This document shows positions 25,902 through 35,263 of a DNA stretch of 64,000 nt, piece by piece. The translations under genes were made by a program, and so were the position numbers. Numbering within the stretch: the first letter of the stretch is position 1; every line of letters starts with the position of its first letter. Below the pieces are notes generated by a model. The model was not told the origin of the DNA and ran no database searches. It was given only the letters and a program-made list of their open reading frames with translations. This stretch comes from Mycobacterium sp. D16Q14 (GTDB taxonomy: Bacteria > Actinomycetota > Actinomycetes > Mycobacteriales > Mycobacteriaceae): positions 25,435 to 89,434 of the forward strand of contig MAEX01000022.1 of the NCBI GenBank assembly GCA_002013415.1, read 5' to 3'.

Positions 25902-26516
25902 ATGGCCACACTCGACGAGCTGTTCAACGAGATTCCCACCGACCAGATCGCAGCGAAGCTTGGGGTCGACAGCGAGACCGCCGACAAGGCGATCAAGTCC
26001 GTGGTGCCGCTGCTTGTGGGCGGATTCCAGGCTAATGCCGACGACCCGGATAAGGCCGCTGATCTGCAGGCCAATGTCAGCAGCGCCCCGAGCACCCTTC
26101 TCGACGGCGGAGTGAACGTCGAGGATGTCGATCAGAACGCAGGCAACGCGGTTGTCGCTTCGCTGTTCGGCGACAACAACGCCGACGATGTCGCCGCGAA
26201 GCTGGCCGGGGCGGGCGCGGGGAGCAGCGACCTGATCAAGCAGCTGCTGCCGATCCTTGCCCCGATCGTTCTGGCCTTCGTCGCCAAGAAGCTCACCGGC
26301 GGTGGCGCGCAGGCCGCGCCCGCAGAGGCGCCCGCGGCCAGTGGGGGCGGTATCGGTGACATCCTGGGCAACATCCTCGGAAGCGCCGTCGGCGGCGGGG
26401 CTGCCTCGGGCGGGAACAACCCGCTCGGCAGCATCCTGGGCAGCGTGCTCGGCAGCAAGGGCGGCAGCGACGCCCTCGGCAGCATCCTCGGCGGGCTGCT
26501 CGGCGGCAAGAAGTAG
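25902..26516 (+). CDS. DUF937-family protein with Gly/Ser-rich tail
   Basis: A 204-residue protein with two tandem helical units typical of DUF937 (LFNEIPTDQIAAKLGVDSETADKAIKSVVPLLVGG, then NAVVASLFGDNNADDVAAKLAGAGAG...LIKQLLPILAPIVLAFVAKKL). It ends in a glycine-rich region of repeated ILG and GSxLG units. No signal peptide. The strong Shine-Dalgarno TAGGAGGAG and a -10-like TAAGGT (25864-25869) suggest high expression. The family is related to YidB-like proteins; the function is unknown. A perfect terminator follows. Confidence 0.8.
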   Translation: MATLDELFNEIPTDQIAAKLGVDSETADKAIKSVVPLLVGGFQANADDPDKAADLQANVSSAPSTLLDGGVNVEDVDQNAGNAVVASLFGDNNADDVAAKLAGAGAGSSDLIKQLLPILAPIVLAFVAKKLTGGGAQAAPAEAPAASGGGIGDILGNILGSAVGGGAASGGNNPLGSILGSVLGSKGGSDALGSILGGLLGGKK

Positions 26517-26530
26517 CCACACAGCAGAAA

Positions 26531-26569
26531 ACAAAACCACCCGGCGCCTCACGGACCGGGTGGTTTTGT
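26531..26569 (+). terminator. Perfect stem-loop terminator after the DUF937 gene
   Basis: ACAAAACCACCCGG (26531-26544) and its exact complement (26556-26569) form a 14-base-pair stem with an 11-base loop. The right arm ends in GGTTTTGT, giving a T-run on the plus strand. Confidence 0.9.
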
Positions 26570-26691
26570 CGCATCAGGGCCCGCCTTGTCTGACGGATAT
26601 GCCCTCGGTGTGGCGCGCGGCCCCCAATCGTGCGGTGGCGTCACGCTCGGCGCGTGAAAAGCCGTGGACCGGCAACCCTAGAATCTGATGG

Positions 26692-29340
26692 GTGACCCAA
26701 AGCCCTGATACGAACGCCGCCAGCTCCCTGCCCACTTCATGGGACCCGGGAGCGGTAGAGGCGGACCTCTATCAGGGCTGGGTGGACGCCGGATACTTCA
26801 CCGCCGATCCCGCCAGTGACAAGCCTGGCTACTCGATTGTGCTGCCGCCCCCGAACGTCACCGGCAGCCTGCACATGGGCCATGCGCTCGACCACACCCT
26901 CATGGACGCACTGACCCGCCGCAAACGGATGCAGGGCTATGAGGTGCTGTGGTTACCTGGTATGGATCATGCCGGTATCGCCACCCAGAGCGTGGTGGAA
27001 AAGCAGCTGGCCGTCGACGGCAAGACCAAAGAGGACTTCGGTCGCGAGCTGTTCATCGACAAGGTGTGGGACTGGAAACGCGAGTCCGGCGGCACCATCG
27101 GCGCACAGATGCGTCGCCTCGGCGACGGTGTCGACTGGAGCCGCGACCGTTTCACCATGGACGAGGGTCTGTCCCGCGCGGTGCGCACCATTTTCAAGAA
27201 GCTGTTCGACGCCGGGCTGATCTACCGTGCCGAACGGCTGGTCAACTGGTCACCCGAGCTGCAAACGGCGTTGTCCGATATCGAAGTGAACCACAAGGAG
27301 ATCGAGGGCGAGCTGGTCTCCTTCCGGTACGGCTCCCTCGACGACAACCAGCCGCACCTGGTGGTCGCGACGACTCGTCTGGAAACGATGTTGGGTGACA
27401 CCGCCATCGCGGTGCATCCCGATGACGAGCGCTACCGGCACCTCGTTGGCACCGAACTGGCGCATCCGTTCCAGGACCGATCGATACCGGTCGTCGCGGA
27501 CACGCATGTCGACCCCGAATTCGGCACCGGAGCCGTCAAGGTCACTCCCGCCCACGACCCGAATGACTTCGAGATCGGGCTGCGGCATAACCTGCCGATG
27601 CCCACCATTATGGACACCCACGGCAGGATCGCAGACAGCGGAACGCAATTCGACGGAATGGATCGGTTCGAGGCGCGGGTGAAGGTGCGTGAGGCGCTGG
27701 CCGAGCAGGGTCGCATTGTCGCCGAGAAGCGCCCCTACCTGCACAGCGTCGGACACTCCGAGCGCTCGGGTGAGCCCATCGAGCCACGGCTTTCGATGCA
27801 GTGGTGGGTCAAGGTCGAGCCACTGGCCAAGGCCGCGGGCGATGCGGTCCGTAACGGTGACACCGTGATTCACCCGGCCAGCTTGGAGCCGCGCTGGTTC
27901 GCCTGGGTTGACGACATGCACGACTGGTGTATCTCTCGTCAGCTGTGGTGGGGCCACCGCATCCCCATCTGGCACGGTCCAAACGGCGAGATCGTGTGTC
28001 TGGGACCGGACGAGACGGCGCCCGAGGGTTATGAGCAGGACCCCGATGTGCTCGACACCTGGTTCTCGTCGGCGCTGTGGCCGTTCTCCACGATGGGGTG
28101 GCCCGACGCCACTCCGGAACTGGAGAAGTTCTATCCCACAAGCGTTCTCGTCACCGGATACGACATCCTGTTCTTCTGGGTGGCGCGGATGATGATGTTC
28201 GGCACCTTCGTGTCCGGCGATCCCGCGCTACACGGCGGCAAGGTGCCCTTCGAGAACGTCTTCCTGCACGGCCTGATCCGCGATCAATTCGGTCAGAAGA
28301 TGAGCAAGTCCAAGGGCAACGGCATCGATCCACTGGATTGGGTGGAAGGTTTCGGCGCCGACGCACTGCGCTTCACCCTGGCCCGGGGTGCCAGCCCCGG
28401 TGGTGATCTGTCCGTCGGGGAGGACGCCGCGCGCGCCTCGCGCAACTTCACCACAAAGCTGTTCAACGCCACGCGATTCGCTCTGATCAACGGAGCGGTA
28501 CTGGGCGAGCTGCCCGCCGCCGACGATCTCACCGATGCCGACCGTTGGATCTTGGGTCGCCTCGAGCAGGTGCGGGCCGAGGTGGATGCCGCGCTGGATC
28601 GTTACGAGTTCAGCGTTGCCTGCGAGGGGCTGTATCACTTCGCGTGGGACGAGTTCTGCGACTGGTACCTGGAGTTGGCGAAGGTTCAGATGACCGACCG
28701 CGCCGAGGGAACCCGCACTGTGCTGGCGACCGTGTTGGACACCCTGCTGCGGCTGTTGCATCCGGTGATCCCGTTTGTCACCGAGGTGCTGTGGAAGACG
28801 GTCACCGGTCAGGAGTCGGTGGTGATCGCGGCCTGGCCGACAGGCTCCGGTGTTGCCCTGGACGGCTCCTATGACGTTGCCGTGCAGCGCATTGCCGATA
28901 TGCAGAAGCTGGTGACCGAGGTGCGGCGGTTCCGCAGCGATCAGGGTCTGGGTGATCGGCAGAAGGTCGCGGCCCGTCTAGCGGGTATCCCTGAGGCCGG
29001 CCTGGAGGGACAGCTGGCCGCCGTGACATCGCTGGCCTGGCTGACCCCCGCCGAGGACGATTTCAGCCCGACGGCCTCGGTGGAGGTGCGGTTGTCCGGT
29101 GCCACCGTGACCGTCGAGGTGGACACCTCAGGCACCGTCGACCTTGAGGCGGAGCGCCGGCGGCTGGAGAAGGATCTCGCCGCCGCGCGTAAGGAACTCG
29201 AGGGCACCACAAGCAAACTCGGCAACGACGCGTTCCTGGCGAAGGCGCCTGACGCTGTGGTCGAGAAGATTCGTGCCCGCCAGCAGGTGGCCACCGAGGA
29301 GGTCGAGCGGATCACCGCCCGTTTGGCGGGGCTGGCGTGA
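26692..29340 (+). CDS. valS: Valyl-tRNA synthetase
   Basis: Class I synthetase of 882 residues charging tRNA-Val. The HIGH-type motif is GSLHMGH in PPPNVTGSLHMGHALDHT, the KMSKS motif is KMSKSKGNGID, and the editing domain and C-terminal coiled coil (LEAERRRLEKDLAAARKELEGTT) are complete. -10-like TAGAAT (26679-26684) ends 7 bases before the GTG, so translation is probably leaderless; no T-box leader is present. It overlaps folC by 4 bases (GTGA) and heads the operon valS-folC-DUF4233. Confidence 0.97.
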   Translation: MTQSPDTNAASSLPTSWDPGAVEADLYQGWVDAGYFTADPASDKPGYSIVLPPPNVTGSLHMGHALDHTLMDALTRRKRMQGYEVLWLPGMDHAGIATQSVVEKQLAVDGKTKEDFGRELFIDKVWDWKRESGGTIGAQMRRLGDGVDWSRDRFTMDEGLSRAVRTIFKKLFDAGLIYRAERLVNWSPELQTALSDIEVNHKEIEGELVSFRYGSLDDNQPHLVVATTRLETMLGDTAIAVHPDDERYRHLVGTELAHPFQDRSIPVVADTHVDPEFGTGAVKVTPAHDPNDFEIGLRHNLPMPTIMDTHGRIADSGTQFDGMDRFEARVKVREALAEQGRIVAEKRPYLHSVGHSERSGEPIEPRLSMQWWVKVEPLAKAAGDAVRNGDTVIHPASLEPRWFAWVDDMHDWCISRQLWWGHRIPIWHGPNGEIVCLGPDETAPEGYEQDPDVLDTWFSSALWPFSTMGWPDATPELEKFYPTSVLVTGYDILFFWVARMMMFGTFVSGDPALHGGKVPFENVFLHGLIRDQFGQKMSKSKGNGIDPLDWVEGFGADALRFTLARGASPGGDLSVGEDAARASRNFTTKLFNATRFALINGAVLGELPAADDLTDADRWILGRLEQVRAEVDAALDRYEFSVACEGLYHFAWDEFCDWYLELAKVQMTDRAEGTRTVLATVLDTLLRLLHPVIPFVTEVLWKTVTGQESVVIAAWPTGSGVALDGSYDVAVQRIADMQKLVTEVRRFRSDQGLGDRQKVAARLAGIPEAGLEGQLAAVTSLAWLTPAEDDFSPTASVEVRLSGATVTVEVDTSGTVDLEAERRRLEKDLAAARKELEGTTSKLGNDAFLAKAPDAVVEKIRARQQVATEEVERITARLAGLA

Positions 29341-30773
29341 GCGAGTCATTGCTTCCGGAACCGTCGCCCGACGAGATCGCGGCGCTGTTGCAGATCGAGT
29401 ATCTGCTCGACCAGCGTTGGCCCGAAACGAAGATCGAGCCGTCGACCGACCGCATCATCGCGTTGATGGAATTACTGGGTTCGCCCCAGCGTGCGTATCC
29501 GTGCATCCACGTCGCCGGTACCAACGGCAAGACCTCGGTGACGCGGATGATCGACGCGCTGTTGACGGCACTGCACCGGCGCACCGGCCGTACTACCAGC
29601 CCGCACCTGCAGTCGGCGGTCGAGCGCATCGCCATTGACGGTCAACCGATCTCGCCGGCGAAGTACGTGGAGATCTACTCCGAGATCGAACCGTTCGTGG
29701 AGTTGGTGGACAAGCGGTCGCAGGAGCAGGGCGGGCCCGCGATGAGCAAGTTCGAGGTGCTGGTCGCCATGGCCTTTGTGGCCTTCGCGGACGCACCCGT
29801 CGATATCGGCGTGGTGGAGGTCGGGCTGGGTGGGCGTTGGGATGCCACCAACATCGTCGACGCTCCGGTCGCCGTGATCACCCCGATAGGTATCGATCAT
29901 GTGGAGTTCCTGGGCCCGGACCTCGCATCTATCGCCAACGAAAAGGCCGGAATCATCAAGCGGCACAAGCTTGATGAGATGACCGGTGAGGCAGGCCCCG
30001 ATACGGTCGCCGTCATCGCCCAGCAGGCCCCCGAGGCGATGGAGGTGCTGCTGAGCCAAACCGTGGAAGCGGATGCGGCCGTGGCACGGGAAGGTTCGGA
30101 GTTCTCGGTCCTGTCCCGTCAGGTAGCGGTCGGCGGCCAGGTGCTCGAGCTGCAGGGGCTGGGCGGGGTGTACCCGGAGATATTCCTGCCCCTGCACGGT
30201 GAGCATCAGGCCCATAACGCGGCGGTCGCGCTGGCCGCGGTGGAGGCGTTCTTTGGTGCGGGTGCCGAACGTCAGCTCGATATCGATGCGATACGAGCGG
30301 GATTCGCGTCGGTGATCGTTCCCGGGCGGCTGGAACGCGTCCGGAGCGCCCCCGCCGTCTTCCTCGATGCCGCCCACAACCCCCATGGCGCCGCCGCGTT
30401 AGCGGACACTCTGCAATCAGAGTTCGACTTCCGGCGTCTGGTCGGTGTCATCAGCGTGATGGGGGACAAGGACGTCGCCGGAATCCTCGCCGCGCTCGAG
30501 CCGGCATTCGACGAGATCGTGGTGACGCATAACGGCTCGCCCCGCGCATTGGAGACGGACGCATTGGCGGCCATCGCCCTCGAGTTCTTCGGCGAGGACC
30601 GTGTCGTCGTCGCACCCACTTTGCTCGACGCCATCGAAACCGCCACGGCAATGGTGGAGGAGGCCGCCGAAGATGGCGGAGCGGAAGGCTTTTTGGGTAC
30701 CGGCATCGTGATCACTGGATCGGTTGTCACCGCGGGCGCCGCACGGACACTGTTCGGAAAGGACCCGCAGTGA
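29337..30773 (+). CDS. folC: Folylpolyglutamate synthase/dihydrofolate synthase
   Basis: Adds glutamates to folate (and to dihydropteroate) in the cytoplasm. The Mur-ligase-type P loop is HVAGTNGKTSVTRMI, with IGIDHVEFLG as the omega-loop/metal-site region and FLDAAHNPHGAAAL in the C-terminal domain. Length 478 residues. It starts with GTG overlapping the valS stop and overlaps the DUF4233 gene by 4 bases, so all three are coupled. Confidence 0.96.
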   Translation: MSESLLPEPSPDEIAALLQIEYLLDQRWPETKIEPSTDRIIALMELLGSPQRAYPCIHVAGTNGKTSVTRMIDALLTALHRRTGRTTSPHLQSAVERIAIDGQPISPAKYVEIYSEIEPFVELVDKRSQEQGGPAMSKFEVLVAMAFVAFADAPVDIGVVEVGLGGRWDATNIVDAPVAVITPIGIDHVEFLGPDLASIANEKAGIIKRHKLDEMTGEAGPDTVAVIAQQAPEAMEVLLSQTVEADAAVAREGSEFSVLSRQVAVGGQVLELQGLGGVYPEIFLPLHGEHQAHNAAVALAAVEAFFGAGAERQLDIDAIRAGFASVIVPGRLERVRSAPAVFLDAAHNPHGAAALADTLQSEFDFRRLVGVISVMGDKDVAGILAALEPAFDEIVVTHNGSPRALETDALAAIALEFFGEDRVVVAPTLLDAIETATAMVEEAAEDGGAEGFLGTGIVITGSVVTAGAARTLFGKDPQ

Positions 30774-31210
30774 GCAGTCCGGAGGATGGAATCGAACCCG
30801 GCGCGGACCTGAATGTCGCCGGCGGTGCGGCTCTGCCAGATCCTTGGCGGGGTTTTCGCGGGGTGATGGCGGGCACGCTGATCCTGGAGACGATCGTGGT
30901 GCTGCTGGCCATCCCGGTGGTGAAGATGGTGGGCGGCGGCCTCTCGCCGTTATCGCTGACGTACCTCATCGGGGTCGCCGTGGCGATGGTCCTACTCACC
31001 GGCATGCAGGGTCGGTCGTGGGCGCTCCGGGCCAATCTGGCACTCCAGGTGGTCCTGGTGGCGGGATTCTTGGTGAACGCCGCGATCGGCTTCGTCGGGC
31101 TGTTGTTTCTCGGTGTCTGGTTGCTGATCTGGTACATGCGCAACCAGGTCCGTGACCGTCAGAGCCGCGGTGAGCTGCCGGGTCAGCAGGGGCGTACTAC
31201 CGACCAGTAG
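30770..31210 (+). CDS. DUF4233 four-helix membrane protein
   Basis: A 146-residue inner-membrane protein. After a 30-residue cytoplasmic head with FRGVMAGTLILETIVVLLA, four hydrophobic helices follow (two of them AVAMVLLTGMQGR and VVLVAGFLVNAAIGFVGLLFLGVWLLIWYM), then a basic tail. It matches Rv2446c by position and size. It overlaps folC by four bases. The conserved link to folC across actinobacteria hints at a role near folate or nucleotide metabolism, but nothing in the sequence shows what it does. Confidence 0.85.
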   Translation: MSSPEDGIEPGADLNVAGGAALPDPWRGFRGVMAGTLILETIVVLLAIPVVKMVGGGLSPLSLTYLIGVAVAMVLLTGMQGRSWALRANLALQVVLVAGFLVNAAIGFVGLLFLGVWLLIWYMRNQVRDRQSRGELPGQQGRTTDQ

Positions 31211-31220
31211 GCTGTCGCCC

Positions 31221-31631
31221 GTGACTGAGCGGACGTTGGTTTTGATCAAGCCCGATGGTGTGCGGCGGGGACTTGTCGGTGAGGTGCTGAACCGTATTGA
31301 GCGGAAGGGCCTGACGCTGGCTGCCCTTGAGCTCAAGAATGTCGACGAGTCGCTGGCAAGCGCGCACTATGCCGAGCACAAGGAGAAGCCGTTCTTCGGC
31401 TCGCTGTTGGAATTCATTACCTCGGGGCCCGTGGTGGCGGCCGTGCTGGAGGGGCCGCGTGCTATCGCCGCCTTCCGTCAGCTCGCCGGCGGCACCGATC
31501 CCGTCGAGAAGGCCGCGACCGGCAGCATCCGCGGTGATTTCGCCCTGGAAACCCAGGAGAATCTGGTGCACGGATCCGACTCGCCCGAATCGGCGGTGCG
31601 CGAGATCGCGCTCTGGTTCCCGGCCCTCTGA
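31221..31631 (+). CDS. ndk: Nucleoside diphosphate kinase
   Basis: Moves the gamma phosphate from ATP to other NDPs. The 136-residue protein carries the active-site His in NLVHGSDSPESA and the substrate-binding TLVLIKPDGVRRGLVGEVL. GTG 31221 is preferred over earlier in-frame starts: -10-like TAGGCT (31208-31213) ends 7 bases before it, and the product then starts exactly where family members start. It follows DUF4233 by 10 bases but has its own apparent promoter. Confidence 0.96.
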   Translation: MTERTLVLIKPDGVRRGLVGEVLNRIERKGLTLAALELKNVDESLASAHYAEHKEKPFFGSLLEFITSGPVVAAVLEGPRAIAAFRQLAGGTDPVEKAATGSIRGDFALETQENLVHGSDSPESAVREIALWFPAL

Positions 31632-31654
31632 CCCAATCCACCTGATCTGACATC

Positions 31655-31712
31655 GCGAGTGTGCGGTTCGCGTCGATTTCCCACGAAATCTCGACGTAAA
31701 CCGCACACTCGC
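31655..31712. repeat. Palindromic intergenic repeat, copy 1
   Basis: Outer arms GCGAGTGTGCGGTT (31655-31668) and the exact complement (31699-31712) enclose a second stem built from CGTCGA and TCGACG with a 2-base bulge. It lies 24 bases after the ndk stop and is followed by TTGGTTTT, so it may also end the ndk transcript. The same arm sequence, with one change, recurs at 63520-63575. Confidence 0.85.
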
Positions 31713-32039
31713 TTGGTTTTGCGGCCCTGCGGATCGCGCGGGTTTACGGCTTGGTGCCCGTCGTCTGATTCGTATGGGATACTGAATGTGGGCCACGGCA
31801 CTTCGACTCCAATAGGGGCCGGCCGGAAACCCGAATGACGACACGGCGAGCGCGATTACCATTGCAGCACGTCAAGCCATCATTCCAGCCAGGCACCGGG
31901 TGGGTTCGGAACTGCGGTATCGCAGCTACGGATCGCTCGGAGCAAGACCACCACAAACCCGGACATCCCCGGGTACATAGAGAGAAAGCCCTCGCGTGGC
32001 CGCGTCCGAAGGACGCGCCCGGGGGCTTGAGGAGAATAA
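31713..32039 (+). promoter_or_regulatory. Long leader/promoter region of rne
   Basis: No gene is seen between the palindromic repeat and rne. TATGGGATACTGAAT near 31774-31788 is the most promoter-like AT-rich word. A compact hairpin, GCGTCC-GAA-GGACGC (32002-32016), lies 13 bases before the rne Shine-Dalgarno GAGGAG. Long rne leaders used for autoregulation are known in other bacteria; here that is inference. Confidence 0.45.
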
Positions 32040-34877
32040 GTGGCCGACTATGAGCTACCAGAAGACCTACACACCAGCACTCCAGAAGGGGACTCCGCCG
32101 CGTTAGCGCCGGACACTCCGCAACTCCCTGCTGAGCAGGGAGAACTACCCGAGAAGCTGCGGGTGCACAGCCTCGCGCGTGTCCTCGGGACCTCCACCCG
32201 TCGCGTACTCGACGCGCTGTCCAAGCTGGATGGGCGCGCCCGTAGCCCCCATTCGAATGTCGACAAGCAGGACGCCGCGAAGGTACGTGAAGTGCTCGCC
32301 GGAGAGGCAGAGCCCGCCACCCCGGCAGCGAGTGAGGACCCCGCGCCGGTAGTTGCCGAGGAGCCCGCCGAGGTAGTCGCCGAGGTCGTCGCCGAGGACC
32401 CTGACGCCCCGCCGACCGGGCCCATCCTCGTCGCGGAGCCGACCATCATCGAGGCCGCCGCGGTGCCGACTCCCGCGGCCGCGGGACCCACCGCGTATGA
32501 CTACGGACCGCTCTTCGTGGCACCACAGGCTCCCGAGCCGCAGGAACGCCCCGCGCCCGTCGTGACGGACAGCGCTGAGGACCCCGATGAGGACTCCGGC
32601 GACGGGGACGATTCAGACGCCGAGGATGACGGTGACCGTCCCGCGGCGCGTCGCAGGCGACGGGGACGTCGTGGTCGCGGACGCGGTCGCGGCGAGCAGG
32701 CGGGTGCCGATGCAGAGGAATCCGATACCGAGGGTGGCGAGGCCACCGATGGTGAGGATGCTGCCGAGGACGCCGACGCTGATTCCGCCGCCGCTGAGGG
32801 TGACGAGTCGAACGCTGAGGATGGCGACACGCCCGAGGGTGCCAGCCGCCGTCGGCGCCGCCGGCGCCGGCGCAAGGCCGGAACTGGTGACGACGGCGAT
32901 AGCGCCTCGGATGACGATCCGCCGAACACCGTTGTGCACGAGCGCAAACCACGCGCTGAGCGCGCCGAGCGCGGCGACGAGATTCAGGGTATTTCCGGAT
33001 CTACCCGTCTGGAGGCCAAGCGTCAGCGCCGCCGTGACGGACGTGATGCCGGACGGCGCCGCCCGCCGATCCTGACCGAGGCGGAGTTCTTGGCCCGGCG
33101 TGAGGCCGTCGACCGGGTGATGGTGGTTCGGGACAAGACCCGTACAGAACCGCCGCACGAGGGCGCCCGGTACACGCAGATCGCCGTCCTGGAGGACGGT
33201 GTGCTCGTCGAGCATTTCGTGACGTCAGCCGCGTCGGCCTCGCTGGTGGGCAACATCTACCTCGGTGTCGTGCAGAACGTGCTGCCTTCGATGGAGGCCG
33301 CCTTCGTCGACATCGGTCGTGGTCGCAACGGTGTGCTGTATGCCGGTGAGGTCAACTGGGAGGCTGCCGGTCTTGGCGGCTCCAACCGCAAGATCGAGCA
33401 GGCACTCAAGTCGGGCGACTACGTCCTGGTCCAGGTCAGCAAGGACCCGGTGGGGCATAAGGGTGCCCGACTGACCACGCAGATCTCGCTGGCGGGTCGT
33501 TATCTGGTGTACGTGCCGGGTGCGTCGTCGACCGGAATCAGCCGCAAGCTCCCCGACACCGAGCGGCAGCGTCTCAAAGAGATTCTGCGGGATATCGTCC
33601 CCTCGGATGCCGGTGTCATCATTCGCACCGCGTCAGAAGGTGTGCGAGAAGACGACATTCGTGCCGATGTGCAGCGCCTGCAGGAGCAGTGGCAGGACAT
33701 TGAGCAGCGTTCCACCGAACTCACCTCGAAGGCATCCGGGGCCGCCATGGCGCTCTACGAGGAGCCCGACGTGCTGGTCAAGGTGGTTCGTGACCTGTTC
33801 AACGAGGACTTCTCCACGCTCATCATCGAGGGTGATGTGGCCTGGGGCACCATCGACGATTATGTGAAAAGCGTTGCCCCCGATCTTCTTTCGCGCATCA
33901 ATCGATATGAGCCGACTGACGGTCCGGACGTCTTCGCGGTACATCGCATCGACGAACAGTTGGCCAAGGCGCTTGACCGCAAGGTGTGGCTGCCCTCCGG
34001 CGGCACTCTGGTCATCGATCGCACCGAGGCCATGACGGTTGTCGACGTCAACACCGGAAAGTTCACCGGTGCCGGCGGCAACCTGGAGGAGACGGTCACC
34101 CGCAACAACCTGGAAGCCGCCGAGGAAACCGTCCGGCAGTTGCGCCTGCGCGATGTCGGCGGAATCGTCGTCATCGACTTCATCGACATGGTGCTCGAAT
34201 CCAACCGGGACCTGGTGCTGCGGCGCCTCACCGAGGCATTGGGACGCGATCGCACGCGCCACCAGGTATCCGAGGTGACCTCGCTGGGGCTGGTGCAGCT
34301 GACCCGCAAGAAGCTCGGCACGGGCCTGATTGAGGCGTTCTCGTCGACCTGTGCCCATTGCGCGGGCCGGGGCATCGTGCTGCATGTCGACCCCGTCGAT
34401 AACGCGGGCGCGGCAGCCGGGGGAACCAAGAAGGCCGAAACCGGCCGCCGTACCAAGCGTTCCCGCAAGGGCAAGGCGGATGAGCCCGAAGTGGTGGTCG
34501 TCCGCACCCCACCCCACCCGCAGGGTGAACACCCGATGTTCAGGGCGATGGCGGCCGCCAATGGCCACCACGAAGATGGGGAAGACGGCGACGCGGCCGA
34601 GGACGTGCTGGACAACGACGCGATCGATGAGGTCGACGAGATTGTCGAGGCTGTCCAGAGCGCGGAGACTCCGGATATCCCAAATGGTGAACCCGAGCCC
34701 GCCGACGGTGATGTCACGCCGGAATTCGAGGCCGAAAACGTGCCCGAGGTTGCCGCCGAAGAGTCAGACGAGCCCGCAGCACCGGTCGCCGACCCTGAAC
34801 CGCCCGCCAAGGCGCCCACGCGTCCCCGGCGGAGGCGGTCGGCCGCGCGCGCCGCGGGGCCTCCGGTCGACCATTAG
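32040..34877 (+). CDS. rne: Ribonuclease E/G, with long charged extensions
   Basis: Central endoribonuclease of mRNA decay and rRNA processing, 945 residues. The first 330 are a disordered acidic region with arginine-rich patches (RRRRGRRGRGRGRGE, SRRRRRRRRK). Next are the S1 RNA-binding domain (GNIYLGVVQNVLPSMEAAFVDIGRGRNGVLY) and the catalytic core with DFIDM and its Mg-binding Asp. CAHCAGRG is the zinc-link cysteine pair. The last 150 residues are acidic and repetitive. The catalytic core in mid-protein is the normal mycobacterial layout. GTG 32040 follows GAGGAG. Confidence 0.95.
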   Translation: MADYELPEDLHTSTPEGDSAALAPDTPQLPAEQGELPEKLRVHSLARVLGTSTRRVLDALSKLDGRARSPHSNVDKQDAAKVREVLAGEAEPATPAASEDPAPVVAEEPAEVVAEVVAEDPDAPPTGPILVAEPTIIEAAAVPTPAAAGPTAYDYGPLFVAPQAPEPQERPAPVVTDSAEDPDEDSGDGDDSDAEDDGDRPAARRRRRGRRGRGRGRGEQAGADAEESDTEGGEATDGEDAAEDADADSAAAEGDESNAEDGDTPEGASRRRRRRRRRKAGTGDDGDSASDDDPPNTVVHERKPRAERAERGDEIQGISGSTRLEAKRQRRRDGRDAGRRRPPILTEAEFLARREAVDRVMVVRDKTRTEPPHEGARYTQIAVLEDGVLVEHFVTSAASASLVGNIYLGVVQNVLPSMEAAFVDIGRGRNGVLYAGEVNWEAAGLGGSNRKIEQALKSGDYVLVQVSKDPVGHKGARLTTQISLAGRYLVYVPGASSTGISRKLPDTERQRLKEILRDIVPSDAGVIIRTASEGVREDDIRADVQRLQEQWQDIEQRSTELTSKASGAAMALYEEPDVLVKVVRDLFNEDFSTLIIEGDVAWGTIDDYVKSVAPDLLSRINRYEPTDGPDVFAVHRIDEQLAKALDRKVWLPSGGTLVIDRTEAMTVVDVNTGKFTGAGGNLEETVTRNNLEAAEETVRQLRLRDVGGIVVIDFIDMVLESNRDLVLRRLTEALGRDRTRHQVSEVTSLGLVQLTRKKLGTGLIEAFSSTCAHCAGRGIVLHVDPVDNAGAAAGGTKKAETGRRTKRSRKGKADEPEVVVVRTPPHPQGEHPMFRAMAAANGHHEDGEDGDAAEDVLDNDAIDEVDEIVEAVQSAETPDIPNGEPEPADGDVTPEFEAENVPEVAAEESDEPAAPVADPEPPAKAPTRPRRRRSAARAAGPPVDH

Positions 34878-34884
34878 GCCGCTG

Positions 34885-35217
34885 CTAGTTGCAGCGTTCC
34901 CGGAAATCCCCAAGCGGTCGGCGAATCTCCTGTAGATCGGCCTTCACCTGGGGATTCTCGTCCAGGTACTGCCGGGCCTTCTCGCGTACCTGGTCTTTGG
35001 GCTGGCCCTTGAGACTCGTAAAGAAGTCGTTCACCTCCGGATGCGTGAACAGGTACGTCGATGTGGCGGCGGAGACACCTGTCGCGACACCCGCCATATC
35101 CGCGGCCGTGCAGTTGGGCGGGGGATCGGCGGCGGCCGTGACGGCTCCGTTCAGTACCAGCGCGGCGGCGACACCGAGCAGTCCACCGGCCATTCCGCGA
35201 GTGGCCCAAGCTGTCAT
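34885..35217 (-). CDS. Haemophore-like heme-binding exported protein (Rv0203 type)
   Basis: A 110-residue precursor: signal peptide MTAWATRGMAGGLLGVAAAL...TAAADP, then a helical mature domain beginning NCTAADMAGVATGVSAATSTYLFTHPEVNDFFTSL and ending FRERCN. The two terminal cysteines and the C-TAAD...THPEVN...L pattern match the mycobacterial haemophore-related family (TIGR04529), whose founder Rv0203 carries heme to MmpL proteins. ATG 35217 has AGGAG about 5 bases upstream; an ATG three bases earlier is too close. The neighbouring minus-strand gene is also exported. Heme binding is inferred; the Tyr/His ligands of Rv0203 are not all evident. Confidence 0.8.
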   Translation of the reverse strand: MTAWATRGMAGGLLGVAAALVLNGAVTAAADPPPNCTAADMAGVATGVSAATSTYLFTHPEVNDFFTSLKGQPKDQVREKARQYLDENPQVKADLQEIRRPLGDFRERCN

Positions 35218-35263
35218 CATCACTCCTCTGTACTCGAATTGATCACTGCTGGAACGGTATTGA

